Assembly: GCF_000213805.1 (NCBI RefSeq) | Contig: NC_015556.1 | Span: forward strand, 2,542,001 to 2,606,000 | DNA from: Pseudomonas fulva 12-X | GTDB taxonomy: Bacteria > Pseudomonadota > Gammaproteobacteria > Pseudomonadales > Pseudomonadaceae | Length of the DNA stretch: 64,000 nucleotides | Direction of reading: 5' to 3' | Part shown: positions 35,740-44,419 of the stretch, one piece after another | How the letters are laid out: the number at the start of each line of letters is the position of its first letter | Numbering within the stretch: the first letter of the stretch is position 1 | Translations under genes and position numbers: made by a program | Notes under the pieces: generated by a model | What the model was told of the DNA's origin: nothing | Database searches by the model: none | What the model saw: the letters and a program-made list of their open reading frames with translations, nothing else

Positions 35740-36777
35740 ATGAAGAATAGCGACCTTAGTCGGCGTAAGGACGATCATCTGGATATCGTCCTGGATCGGC
35801 ACAAGGCCACGTCGCGCATCAGTGCCGGTTGGGCGAACCTGCAATTCGAGCATTGCGCCCTGCCCGAGCTGGATCTTGGAGCCATCGACCTGCGCGCCAC
35901 ACTGCTCGGCGTCACACTGCAGGCGCCCTTGCTGATCAGCTCCATGACCGGCGGCGCCAATCGCTCCGAAGCCATCAACCGACATCTGGCCGAAGCCGCT
36001 CAGGAGCTGGGCATTGCCATGGGCGTCGGCTCCCAGCGCGTCAGCCTGCAGACCGGCAACGACCAGGGCCTGACCCGCGAGCTGCGCCGCCTGGCGCCGG
36101 ATATCGTGTTGCTATCGAATATCGGCGCCGCCCAGTTACTGGAAAAAGATGGCATCGACCTGGCCCGTCGCGCCGTCGACGCCCTGCAGGCAAACGGCCT
36201 GATCATTCACCTCAACCCCCTGCAGGAAGCGGTACAGGCCGAAGGCGACCGCAACTGGCGCGGTGTGCTGACACAGATCGCCCGGGTGGTTAAAAGCCTG
36301 GAGGTGCCGGTGATCGTCAAGGAAGTCGGCGCCGGCTTGTCCGCTAGCGTGGCGCGTTCGCTGGTCGAAGCTGGCGTGCAGGTCATCGACGTCGCCGGTG
36401 CTGGCGGCACCAGCTGGGCGGCGGTGGAAGGCGAGCGCGCAGCCAACACGGCGGACCGCGCCGTGGCCATGGCGTTTGCCGACTGGGGTATTCCCACCGC
36501 CAGCGCCGTGCAGGCGATCCGTAATGCGTTACCGGATGTTGCACTGATCGCCTCCGGCGGTGTACGCGATGGTGTGGATGCCGCCAAGGCCATTCGTCTG
36601 GGCGCCGATATCGTCGGCCAGGCGGCCAGCGCACTGCCCGGTGCCACGCTGTCGACCGAGGCGGTGATCGAGCATTTCCAGATCGTCATACGCCAGCTGC
36701 GCACCGCCTGCTTCTGCACCGGCTCGGTCAACCTGGCTGCGCTGCGTCACGCGCCCTTGCTGGCGAGCCAGGCATGA
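35740..36777 (+). CDS. idi: Type 2 isopentenyl-diphosphate delta-isomerase
   Basis: 345-aa FMN-dependent enzyme interconverting IPP and DMAPP. The type 2 (Fni) family is shown by [11 protein letters not shown] at the start, [16 protein letters not shown] (about 65-80), MGVGSQRV, the substrate-binding [28 protein letters not shown] and [16 protein letters not shown]. It boosts prenyl precursor supply for the carotenoids. First gene of the plus-strand operon; overlaps crtX by 4 bases (ATGA). RBS TGGAG. Confidence 0.93.
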   Translation: MKNSDLSRRKDDHLDIVLDRHKATSRISAGWANLQFEHCALPELDLGAIDLRATLLGVTLQAPLLISSMTGGANRSEAINRHLAEAAQELGIAMGVGSQRVSLQTGNDQGLTRELRRLAPDIVLLSNIGAAQLLEKDGIDLARRAVDALQANGLIIHLNPLQEAVQAEGDRNWRGVLTQIARVVKSLEVPVIVKEVGAGLSASVARSLVEAGVQVIDVAGAGGTSWAAVEGERAANTADRAVAMAFADWGIPTASAVQAIRNALPDVALIASGGVRDGVDAAKAIRLGADIVGQAASALPGATLSTEAVIEHFQIVIRQLRTACFCTGSVNLAALRHAPLLASQA

Positions 36778-38045
36778 CCCATTTCGCGGTTATCGCACCG
36801 CCCTACTACAGCCACTTCCAGGCCCTGCAGGCTCTCGCCGGCGAACTGATCGAGCGCGGCCATCGGGTGACCTTCTTTCATCAGTCCGATGCCGCCCGCT
36901 GGCTCAGCGACCCGCGGGTAACCTTTCGCTCGGTGGGCGTTGGCAGTCACCCGCCTGGCAGTCTGGAGCGTACCCTGCACGAGGCCGCGCACCCGGATAC
37001 GCCTTGGGGGCTGCGGCGGATCATCAAACAGATGGGCGCCACCACCGCGATGCTCTGCAACGAACTGTCGCAAGCGCTCGCTGACAACGAGATCGACGCC
37101 CTGCTCTGCGACCAGATGGAGCCGGCTGGCGGCCTGGTCGCCGAAAGCCTGAATCTGCCGTTCGTATCGGTGGCCTGCGCACTGCCGGTCAACCGCGAGC
37201 CGGGCCTGCCGCTGCCAGTGATGCCCTTCGCCTACGGCACGGACGAGCGCAGCCAGCACATGTACCGTGGCAGCACCCAGGTGTACGACTGGCTGATGAA
37301 GCCCCTGGGAAAGGTGATCCAAGTTGCCGCCCTGCGCCTCGGTGTGCCACCGCGAACCGCCCTACATGAATGCCTGTCGCCGCTGGCACAGATCAGCCAG
37401 ACCCTGGCTGGCTTCGATTTCCCGCGCGGACAGCTGCCGGCGCATTTCCATGCGGTCGGCCCATTGCGCAGCCCGTCCACACCGCAGCAGGGGCAGTGGC
37501 CAATCGACGAGTCGCGGCCGTTCTTCTTCGCCAGCCTGGGCACCTTGCAGGGCGACCGTATCAAGCTTTTCGAGCGCATCGCCAAAGCCTGCAAGCGCCT
37601 CGATGGTCAGTTGTTGATCGCCCATTGCGGCAAGCTCGATTCGGCTCAGGAACGCCGTTTGATCGACTGCGGCGCCACCTGGGTGACCGACTTCGCGCCA
37701 CAGCAATGGGCGCTGGAAAGGGCCGATGCGGTGATCACCCACGGCGGCCTGAACACGGTGATGGATGCCATCGTCGCGCGCACGCCGATGCTGGTGATGC
37801 CGATTGCCTTCGACCAGCCGGGCGTCGCCGCCCGGGTCGCCTATCGCAACGTCGGCAGCCAGCTCAGCCGGCGAGCCAGCGTGGCGCGTATCGAGGCGGC
37901 GCTGCGCGAGCTACTCACCAAACCTTTGCCCGGTTTCGATCCGCTGATCGACGAGCTGCAGCAGGCCGGTGGCGTAAAACGCGCAGCCGATATCGTCGAG
38001 GCCGCCGTGGTCAGCCACGCCACCGCACAGGCGCATACCTTATGA
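36774..38045 (+). CDS. crtX: Zeaxanthin glucosyltransferase
   Basis: 423-aa GT1-family glycosyltransferase that transfers glucose from UDP-glucose to the hydroxyls of zeaxanthin. The N-terminal acceptor domain begins [20 protein letters not shown]; the C-terminal UDP-sugar signature runs [19 protein letters not shown] through [18 protein letters not shown]. The order idi, crtX, crtY, crtI, crtB with 4-base overlaps resembles Pantoea clusters. A galU copy lies 4.3 kb away and could supply UDP-glucose. Confidence 0.92.
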   Translation: MTHFAVIAPPYYSHFQALQALAGELIERGHRVTFFHQSDAARWLSDPRVTFRSVGVGSHPPGSLERTLHEAAHPDTPWGLRRIIKQMGATTAMLCNELSQALADNEIDALLCDQMEPAGGLVAESLNLPFVSVACALPVNREPGLPLPVMPFAYGTDERSQHMYRGSTQVYDWLMKPLGKVIQVAALRLGVPPRTALHECLSPLAQISQTLAGFDFPRGQLPAHFHAVGPLRSPSTPQQGQWPIDESRPFFFASLGTLQGDRIKLFERIAKACKRLDGQLLIAHCGKLDSAQERRLIDCGATWVTDFAPQQWALERADAVITHGGLNTVMDAIVARTPMLVMPIAFDQPGVAARVAYRNVGSQLSRRASVARIEAALRELLTKPLPGFDPLIDELQQAGGVKRAADIVEAAVVSHATAQAHTL

Positions 38046-39208
38046 GCTACGACCTGATTCTTGCCGGCGGTGGCCTCGCCAATGGCCTGATCGCCTGGCG
38101 CCTGCAGCAACAGCGGCCGGATTTGAAGGTGCTGTGCATCGAAGAGCAGCCGGGCCTGGGCGGCAACCATACCTGGTCGTTTCACGATGGCGACCTGAGC
38201 GAGGCGCAGCACCGCTGGCTGGAGCCGCTGGTGGTCAAACGCTGGGCGAGCTATCAGGTGCAGTTCCCCTATTTGTCGCGCTCATTGAACAGCGGTTACG
38301 CGAGTATCACCGGCGAGCACTTCGCCGAGGTGCTGATGCCGGCGCTGGGCTCGATGCTGCGTTTGAACAGCACAATCAGCGAAATCAGCCCGACTCACGT
38401 GCTGCTGGCAAGTGGCGAGCGTCTCGAGGCTCGCGCGGTGATCGATGGCCGCGGTGCTCGGCAAAGCGATCATCTGGTACTCGGCCAACAGGCCTTCGTC
38501 GGCCAGCTGCTGCGATTGGACGCTCCCCATGGACTGACGGCGCCGATCATCATGGATGCCCGAGTGCCCCAGGGCGACGGCTACCGCTTCGTCTACGTGC
38601 TGCCCTTTTCCGCCGACACGCTGCTGATCGAAGACACCCACTATGTCGACCAGCACCGCGCCACCACCGAGCAGCTTCGCGAGCACATCGCGGCCTATGC
38701 GCAGCAGCATGGCTGGCAGGTGGCCGAGTGCCTGCGTGAGGAACAGGGCGTGCTGCCGATCACCCTGGCCGGTGATTTCGACGCTTTCTGGGACGAGGCT
38801 GCCGGCCAGCCGTTGTCCGGCCTGCGCGCCGGGCTGTTTCACTGCACCACCGGCTATTCCCTGCCCCACGCCGTGCGCCTGGCCGACTGGCTGGTGAACT
38901 ATCAGCTACGTGATGCCGCGACCCTGGCCCGCGATCTGCGCGAACATGCCCGTGGCGAATGGCGCAACCAGGGCTTCTATCGCCTGCTCAACCGTATGCT
39001 GTTCCTGGCCGGCCGCCCGCAGGATCGCTGGCAGGTGATGCAGCGTTTCTACGGCCTGTCAGCCGGGTTGATCGAGCGTTTCTACGCCGGTAACAACCCC
39101 TGGTACGACCGCGCACGAATTCTTGTCGGCAAACCGCCGGTCCCCGTTGATCAAGCCATGCGGGCGGCGCTGCGCCATCACCCCAGGCATTTCGAGATGC
39201 GTTCATGA
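38042..39208 (+). CDS. crtY: Lycopene beta-cyclase
   Basis: 388-aa CrtY-type cyclase converting lycopene to beta-carotene. The dinucleotide motif is LAGGGLANGLIAWRL near residues 6-20, followed by EEQPGLGGNHTWSFHD. The conserved mid-protein stretch YRFVYVLPFSADTLLIEDT and the late TGYSLPHAVRLADWL are present. The ATG overlaps the crtX stop (ATGA); longer in-frame reading further upstream lies over crtX and is not used. Confidence 0.93.
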   Translation: MSYDLILAGGGLANGLIAWRLQQQRPDLKVLCIEEQPGLGGNHTWSFHDGDLSEAQHRWLEPLVVKRWASYQVQFPYLSRSLNSGYASITGEHFAEVLMPALGSMLRLNSTISEISPTHVLLASGERLEARAVIDGRGARQSDHLVLGQQAFVGQLLRLDAPHGLTAPIIMDARVPQGDGYRFVYVLPFSADTLLIEDTHYVDQHRATTEQLREHIAAYAQQHGWQVAECLREEQGVLPITLAGDFDAFWDEAAGQPLSGLRAGLFHCTTGYSLPHAVRLADWLVNYQLRDAATLARDLREHARGEWRNQGFYRLLNRMLFLAGRPQDRWQVMQRFYGLSAGLIERFYAGNNPWYDRARILVGKPPVPVDQAMRAALRHHPRHFEMRS

Positions 39209-40695
39209 GCCAAGCAAAAACAGCCATCGTCATCGGCGCGGGTTTCGGCGGGCTGGCCCTGGCCATTCGCCTGCAGAGTGCGGGCATCCAGACCACCCTC
39301 CTGGAAAAACGCGACCAGCCCGGCGGCCGCGCCTATGTGTACCGCGACCAGGGCTTCACCTTCGATGCCGGCCCCACGGTGATCACCGATCCCAGCGCCA
39401 TCGAAGAACTGTACGCCCTCAGCGGCCGCAAGCTCGCCGATTACGTCGAGATGCTGCCGGTCACGCCGTTCTACCGCCTGTGCTGGGAAGACGGCACGCA
39501 ATTCGACTATGCCAACGACCAGGCCGAACTGGACCGCCAGATCGCCGCCCTGAACCCGGCGGACGTGGCCGGCTACCAGCGCTTCCTCGCCTACTCCAAG
39601 GCCGTGTTCAAGGAAGGCTACCTGAAGCTCGGCGCCGTGCCTTTCCTGTCGGTTGGCGACATGCTCAAGGTCGGCCCGCAACTGGCCCGCCTGCAGGCGT
39701 GGCGCAGCGTGTACTCGATGGTGTCGAGCTTCGTCGAGCACGACAAACTGCGCCAGGCGTTCTCCTTCCACTCGCTGCTGGTGGGAGGCAACCCGTTCGC
39801 CACTTCGTCGATCTATACGCTGATTCACGCCCTGGAACGCGAATGGGGTGTGTGGTTTCCCAAGGGCGGCACCGGCGCGCTGGTACGCGGCATGGTCAAG
39901 CTGTTCGAGGATCTGGGCGGCAAGCTGGAGCTCAATGCCGACGTGGTGGCCATTGACACCGAAGGCAATCGCGCCACTGGCGTTCGCCTGCAGGATGGCC
40001 GGCACTTCAACGCCGACAGCGTGGCTTCCAATGGCGACGTGGTGCACACCTACGACAAGCTGCTGGCCGGCCACTCGCGCGGTCGCCAGGAAGGCAAACG
40101 CCTGAAGGGCAAGCGCTTCAGCAACTCGCTGTTCGTGATCCATTTCGGCCTCAAGCGCCCGCAACCCCAATTGCAGCACCACACGGTGTGCTTTGGGCCG
40201 CGCTACCGCGAGCTGATCGAGGAGATCTTCAAGGGCCAGACCCTGGCCGAGGATTTCTCCCTCTATCTGCATGCGCCCTGCGTGACCGACCCAAGCCTGG
40301 CGCCCGAAGGTTGCTCCAGCCATTACGTGCTGTCGCCGGTACCGCACCTGGGCAACGCGCCCATCGACTGGAGCGTCGAGGGCCCGCGCTACCGCGACCG
40401 CATCCTCGCCTATCTGGAAGAACACTATATGCCGGGGCTGCGCGAGGACCTGGTGACCTGCCGGATCTTCACCCCGGATGATTTCCGTGACGAGCTGTAC
40501 GCGTACCAGGGTTCGGCGTTCTCGCTGGAGCCGGTACTGCAACAGAGCGCCTGGTTCCGTCCGCACAACCGTGATGCTCAGCTGAGCAACGTTTATCTCG
40601 TTGGCGCCGGCACCCATCCAGGCGCGGGCGTGCCCGGTGTGATCGGCTCGGCCAAGGCCACCGCCAGCCTGATGCTCGAGGACCTCACAGCATGA
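39205..40695 (+). CDS. crtI: Phytoene desaturase (four-step, lycopene-forming)
   Basis: 496-aa bacterial-type CrtI that converts phytoene to lycopene in four desaturations using FAD. The N-terminal dinucleotide motif GAGFGG is at 11-16, then LEKRDQPGGRAYVYRDQGF and FDAGPTVITDP. The C-terminal carotenoid/FAD signature is NVYLVGAGTHPGAGVPGV. Overlaps crtY and crtB by 4 bases each. Confidence 0.95.
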   Translation: MSQAKTAIVIGAGFGGLALAIRLQSAGIQTTLLEKRDQPGGRAYVYRDQGFTFDAGPTVITDPSAIEELYALSGRKLADYVEMLPVTPFYRLCWEDGTQFDYANDQAELDRQIAALNPADVAGYQRFLAYSKAVFKEGYLKLGAVPFLSVGDMLKVGPQLARLQAWRSVYSMVSSFVEHDKLRQAFSFHSLLVGGNPFATSSIYTLIHALEREWGVWFPKGGTGALVRGMVKLFEDLGGKLELNADVVAIDTEGNRATGVRLQDGRHFNADSVASNGDVVHTYDKLLAGHSRGRQEGKRLKGKRFSNSLFVIHFGLKRPQPQLQHHTVCFGPRYRELIEEIFKGQTLAEDFSLYLHAPCVTDPSLAPEGCSSHYVLSPVPHLGNAPIDWSVEGPRYRDRILAYLEEHYMPGLREDLVTCRIFTPDDFRDELYAYQGSAFSLEPVLQQSAWFRPHNRDAQLSNVYLVGAGTHPGAGVPGVIGSAKATASLMLEDLTA

Positions 40696-41690
40696 CCGGC
40701 GCGCCGCAGGACGACGCGCTGATCGAACACGCCAACCAGAGCATCGCCGTGGGCTCAAAGAGCTTCGCGGCGGCATCGAAACTGTTCGACGAGCGAACCC
40801 GTCGCGGCGCGGTGATGCTCTATGCCTGGTGCCGCCACTGTGACGATGTGATCGACGGTCAGGAAGCTGGCCACGACGCCGTGTCGATCAGCCGCGAGGA
40901 AGCCGAACGTCGCCTGGCGCACCTCAAGGCGCAGACCCATGCGGTCTACAGCGGTGAGGCGCTGGACGACCCGGCCTTCGCCGCCTTTCGCCAGGTGGTG
41001 CTGGCCCACGATATCCCCCAGCAGCATGCCCTCGAGCATCTGGCTGGCTTCGAGATGGATGTGGTGGAGCGCCGCTACCTGAGCATCGATGACACCCTCG
41101 AATATTGCTACCACGTTGCCGGCGTGGTGGGCCTGATGATGGCCCGGGTGATGGGCGCCCGCGACGAGGCGACCCTGGATCGCGCCTGCGACCTGGGCCT
41201 GGCGTTCCAGCTGACCAACATCGCCCGTGACATCATCGATGATGCCACTGTGGGGCGCTGCTACCTGCCCGAGCAGTGGCTGGAGGAGCACGGCATCCCG
41301 CGAGACCGGGTCGCCGATATTCTGCATCGCCCTGCGGTGGCGGTACTCGGCCAGCGTCTGGTCGAGCTGGCCGAGCCCTATTACGCCAGCGCCCAGGCAG
41401 GATTGAGCGCCCTGCCCTGGCGTTCGGCCTGGGCGGTGGCGACGGCGGCGGTGGTGTATCGGCAGATCGGCATGAAGGTGCTGGACGCTGGCGATCACGC
41501 CTGGGACGAGCGTATTTCCACATCCAAGGCGGAGAAGATCGGTGCGGTGGCGATCGGCCTGTGGCAGGCGATCACGAGTCGTTTCGCGCGCTGGCCGGCT
41601 CGCTCCGCTGGGCTGTGGCAACGTCCCCGTCCGTCCTGCGCAGCGGACCATCATGCATCGCCCGTAGCTGGGCCTTCAGACGCGCCGTAG
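40692..41690 (+). CDS. crtB: Phytoene synthase
   Basis: 332-aa squalene/phytoene synthase joining two GGPP into phytoene. Asp-rich motif one is DDVID (51-55) and motif two NIARDIIDD (176-184), with YCYHVAGVVGLMM between. The last 119 bases overlap the 3' end of the convergent crtZ, so the final about 39 residues are encoded opposite crtZ; the protein is a little longer than many CrtB. Confidence 0.93.
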   Translation: MTGAPQDDALIEHANQSIAVGSKSFAAASKLFDERTRRGAVMLYAWCRHCDDVIDGQEAGHDAVSISREEAERRLAHLKAQTHAVYSGEALDDPAFAAFRQVVLAHDIPQQHALEHLAGFEMDVVERRYLSIDDTLEYCYHVAGVVGLMMARVMGARDEATLDRACDLGLAFQLTNIARDIIDDATVGRCYLPEQWLEEHGIPRDRVADILHRPAVAVLGQRLVELAEPYYASAQAGLSALPWRSAWAVATAAVVYRQIGMKVLDAGDHAWDERISTSKAEKIGAVAIGLWQAITSRFARWPARSAGLWQRPRPSCAADHHASPVAGPSDAP

Positions 41691-42108
41691 TTGGCGCGTA
41701 GAGAAAGCCGAACGACACGCAGCGCTCCTTGCCTTCCACCGCGTGGTGCATCAGGTGGGCCTGATACAGGCGCTTGAGATAACCGCTGCGCGGCACGAAG
41801 CGAAACGGCCAGCGGTGATGCACCAGGCCGTCATGCACGACGAAATACAGGAAGCCGTACGCCGTCATGCCGGCGCCGATCCACTCCAGCGGATGCCAGC
41901 CCTGGGTGCCCAGGGCGATCAACACGATGGCCAGCCCGGCGAACACAGCGGCGTACAGGTCGTTCTTCTCGAACCAGCCCTCGCGCGGTTCATGGTGCGA
42001 GCGATGCCAGCCCCAGCCCCAACCGTGCATCACATACTTGTGCGCGAGGTAGGCCACACCTTCCATGGCGGTCAGGGTGGCGAGAAAAACCAGTGCGTTG
42101 ATGATCAT
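41572..42108 (-). CDS. crtZ: Beta-carotene 3-hydroxylase
   Basis: 178-aa integral-membrane di-iron hydroxylase that makes zeaxanthin from beta-carotene. The histidine clusters are all visible: His23 and His28 (HKYVMH), His35, His38 and His39 (HRSHH), His92, His97 and His98 (HDGLVHH) and His118, His121 and His122 (HLMHH). Its 3' end overlaps crtB by 119 bases tail to tail. galU lies upstream in the same direction but behind a terminator. Confidence 0.93.
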   Translation of the reverse strand: MIINALVFLATLTAMEGVAYLAHKYVMHGWGWGWHRSHHEPREGWFEKNDLYAAVFAGLAIVLIALGTQGWHPLEWIGAGMTAYGFLYFVVHDGLVHHRWPFRFVPRSGYLKRLYQAHLMHHAVEGKERCVSFGFLYAPTTARLKAQLRAMHDGPLRRTDGDVATAQRSEPASARNDS

Positions 42109-42298
42109 CGGGTAACCGGCGCGCGAGCGCTGAAAAGGTGAACAGGCGGTTTTGCCCAGGTACAGGACGCGGCATGCGGGGCACTGCTATCGACCCTGCC
42201 AGTCGCCATCCGATCCATCTGTTTCAGATGCCGGGGCGCCTGCGATTGTATCCGCAGATGGTGATCGTCGTGTGGCCCAGGTCAACAAACGGCAGGCA

Positions 42299-42323
42299 AT
42301 AAAAAACCGGGCGCGTGGCCCGG
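42299..42323 (-). terminator. Rho-independent terminator of galU copy 1
   Basis: CCGGGC and GCCCGG form a 6-base stem around a 5-base loop, followed on the minus strand by TTTTTTATT. It lies 23 bases beyond the galU stop and isolates galU from crtZ. Confidence 0.85.
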
Positions 42324-42345
42324 CTTTCTCGTTCAGGGTTGCGGG

Positions 42346-43182
42346 TCAGCCGCGGCCTTCACGGTACAGGTTTTCGAAGCAGTAGTTGGTCGCCTCGATG
42401 TAGCCCTCGGCACCACCGCAGTCGAAGCGACGGCCCTTGAACTTGTACGCCAGCACGCAGCCTTCCTGGGCCTGCTGCATCAGCGCGTCAGTGATCTGGA
42501 TCTCGCCGCCCTTGCCCGGCTCGGTGTTCTTGATCAGGTCGAAGATGTCCGGGGTCAGGATGTAGCGACCGATGATCGCCAGGTTCGATGGCGCCTCTTC
42601 GGCCTTCGGCTTCTCGACCATGTGGCTAACGCGGAAGATGTCGTCGCGGATGGTTTCACCAGCGATCACACCGTACTTGTGGATCTCGTCCATCGGCACT
42701 TCCTGCACCGCCACGATGGAGCAGCGGAACTGGTTGTACAGCTTGACCATCTGGGTCAGTACACCGTCACCGCCGACGTTCAGGCACAGGTCATCGGCCA
42801 GTACCACGGCGAACGGCTCGTCACCGATCAGCGGGCGGCCGCTGAGAATGGCGTGGCCCAGGCCCTTCATTTCCACCTGGCGGGTGTAGGAGAAGGTGCA
42901 GTTGTCGATCAGACGACGGATGCCGACCAGGTACTTTTCCTTGTCGGTATTGCGGATCTGGTGCTCGAGCTCGTAGCTGATGTCGAAGTGGTCTTCCAGC
43001 GAGCGCTTGCCGCGGCCGGTGACCATGGCGATTTCGTTCAGGCCTGCATCGAGCGCTTCTTCAACGCCGTACTGGATCAGCGGCGTGTTGACCACCGGCA
43101 GCATTTCCTTGGGCATGGCCTTGGTCGCCGGGAGGAAGCGAGTGCCGTAACCGGCGGCGGGGAACAGGCATTTCTTGATCAT
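42346..43182 (-). CDS. galU: UTP-glucose-1-phosphate uridylyltransferase, copy 1 (next to crt cluster)
   Basis: 278-aa enzyme making UDP-glucose from UTP and glucose-1-phosphate. The nucleotide-binding FPAAGYGTRFLPATKAMPKEMLP opening is split here only for description (AAGYGTRFLPATKAMPKEM, 9-27), followed by SLEDHFDISYELE and ADDLCLN. It differs from the galU at 62317 at about 23 of 278 residues. Placed between crtZ and a CinA-like gene, it may be the extra copy that feeds CrtX with UDP-glucose. ATG 43182 was chosen to match the other copy. Confidence 0.95.
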   Translation of the reverse strand: MIKKCLFPAAGYGTRFLPATKAMPKEMLPVVNTPLIQYGVEEALDAGLNEIAMVTGRGKRSLEDHFDISYELEHQIRNTDKEKYLVGIRRLIDNCTFSYTRQVEMKGLGHAILSGRPLIGDEPFAVVLADDLCLNVGGDGVLTQMVKLYNQFRCSIVAVQEVPMDEIHKYGVIAGETIRDDIFRVSHMVEKPKAEEAPSNLAIIGRYILTPDIFDLIKNTEPGKGGEIQITDALMQQAQEGCVLAYKFKGRRFDCGGAEGYIEATNYCFENLYREGRG

Positions 43183-43231
43183 GTTGTTTCCTTGAATGGT
43201 CAATGTTGCTCAAGTCGCTGAAACGCCTGCG

Positions 43232-43732
43232 TCAGGAAGTCTGACGCAGGCGCTCGTAGTAATAAGGCAGGCGCAGCAAGGCATGGCGTGCGGCGGCCGC
43301 ACGTCGTTCGTTGTTGTCTCCGGGGAAGGTCACCGTCTCGCTGGTCACGCCCTGGTGCTCGGCCAGACGCGTGGCACAGGCGAAACACATGGCGCCGTCG
43401 TAGACTTCCTGACCGCGCTTGTCGTCGGCGGTCGGAGCGCCAGTGATGGCCAGAATGATGTCGGCGCTGCTGGTCATCAGCACGCCCAGGGCCATTTCGC
43501 GGGCGACCTCTTCACTGTTCATGCCATAGGTTTCGATGGTCTCCGGCTTCACGCCCAGGGAGGCCTGCATGGCGCGTTTGGAATAGACCACGAAACCACC
43601 TTCGAGCACGCCATCGCAACCCGGCACGGCAGCCACCGTAGCGGCCAGCAGACCGGCCGTGGCCGACTCCGCGGTGCTCAGCACCAGGTTGTACTTTTCC
43701 AGGAAATGAACCGCCTGCTCGATGTTTTGCAT
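43232..43732 (-). CDS. CinA C-terminal-domain protein (PncC/nicotinamide-nucleotide amidase family), divergent
   Basis: 166-aa single-domain CinA_C protein. PncC enzymes deamidate NMN to NaMN. The N-terminal catalytic region reads LSTAESATAGLLAATVAAVPG where active homologues usually have AESCTGG, and the later loop is AITGAPTADD rather than GIAGPxGG, so activity is uncertain. In Pseudomonas the standard pncC is usually beside recA; recA is absent here, so this is probably a paralogue. Located 49 bases upstream of galU in the same direction. Confidence 0.75.
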   Translation of the reverse strand: MQNIEQAVHFLEKYNLVLSTAESATAGLLAATVAAVPGCDGVLEGGFVVYSKRAMQASLGVKPETIETYGMNSEEVAREMALGVLMTSSADIILAITGAPTADDKRGQEVYDGAMCFACATRLAEHQGVTSETVTFPGDNNERRAAAARHALLRLPYYYERLRQTS

Positions 43733-43896
43733 GCCCGCGAATGTCTCCTACTCGATTGTTACCGTGTGCCTATGGCAGTGGCCGGGGCCTACAAGTTCCG
43801 AAGCATTTGCCGCAGACCGCTGATCCTGCTGGCTGAACTCCACGGGCCAGCCGGTTTTCCCATCTGAGAGAGTTGAGAAATCGAGGGGAACGATAG

Positions 43897-44334
43897 GTGA
43901 ATACACTGCGCAAACTGCAAGATAGCCACGAGCTGGATGACGTCAGCGACGGCTCGCGCCGTCAGGCGTTCGTCCAGGCGCTGAGCGAAAAGGCCCGCCC
44001 CTTGTTCGAGGAAGCGGCCAGCTACGCGCGCAATCATGATCTGGACGTTGTGGTCGACCTGGTGCTGGAACACGACAGTCCGCGCCTGATCCTGGCCGTC
44101 AGCCGCCCAGGCGAAGACGCCGTGAGCAGCTACAGCCTGGTCGCCAACCTGGCTGCGCAGCGCATGCTGCACGAAGAGTTCTACGCTGACAGCGGCGATA
44201 TCCATCGCCAGGAGTCGCCCCTGGCCTCGGTCAATGAAAAGGTCATTGACACGCGCCTGGCCAACTTCTTTCGCAAGGGTTTCGCCCTGCCCCTGGACTA
44301 CATCAACGAACGTCATCCCATCGGTTTCTGGTAA
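43897..44334 (+). CDS. Conserved-looking protein of unknown function
   Basis: 145-aa soluble protein without signal peptide or membrane segment, acidic, mostly helical at the start (LSEKARPLFEEAASYARNH) and with a beta-rich middle (DVVVDLVLEHDSPRLILAVSRP). It ends RKGFALPLDYINERHPIGFW. The start is GTG 43897 after AGGGGA. Not recognised. It is divergent from the CinA-like gene and 85 bases ahead of the flavin hydroxylase. Confidence 0.7.
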   Translation: MNTLRKLQDSHELDDVSDGSRRQAFVQALSEKARPLFEEAASYARNHDLDVVVDLVLEHDSPRLILAVSRPGEDAVSSYSLVANLAAQRMLHEEFYADSGDIHRQESPLASVNEKVIDTRLANFFRKGFALPLDYINERHPIGFW

Positions 44335-44419
44335 TCCAGCGATTTGGCTGATCCTGAGCAAGGCTTGCCGGCAGGTGCCGACCTAGACTGCCGGCCGATC
44401 AATTTGCGAGGACAATGCC

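Noticed and set aside
37370..38041. In-frame extension of crtY to 37370
   Set aside because: This stretch lies over crtX in another frame. The crtY product aligns from the ATG at 38042, which overlaps the crtX stop in the normal way.
39178..40776. Open frame of over 500 codons opposite crtI
   Set aside because: Antisense shadow of crtI; no recognisable domain.
42346..43182. galU as part of a crtZ operon
   Set aside because: A strong terminator at 42299-42323 separates galU from crtZ; only a functional link through UDP-glucose is kept.
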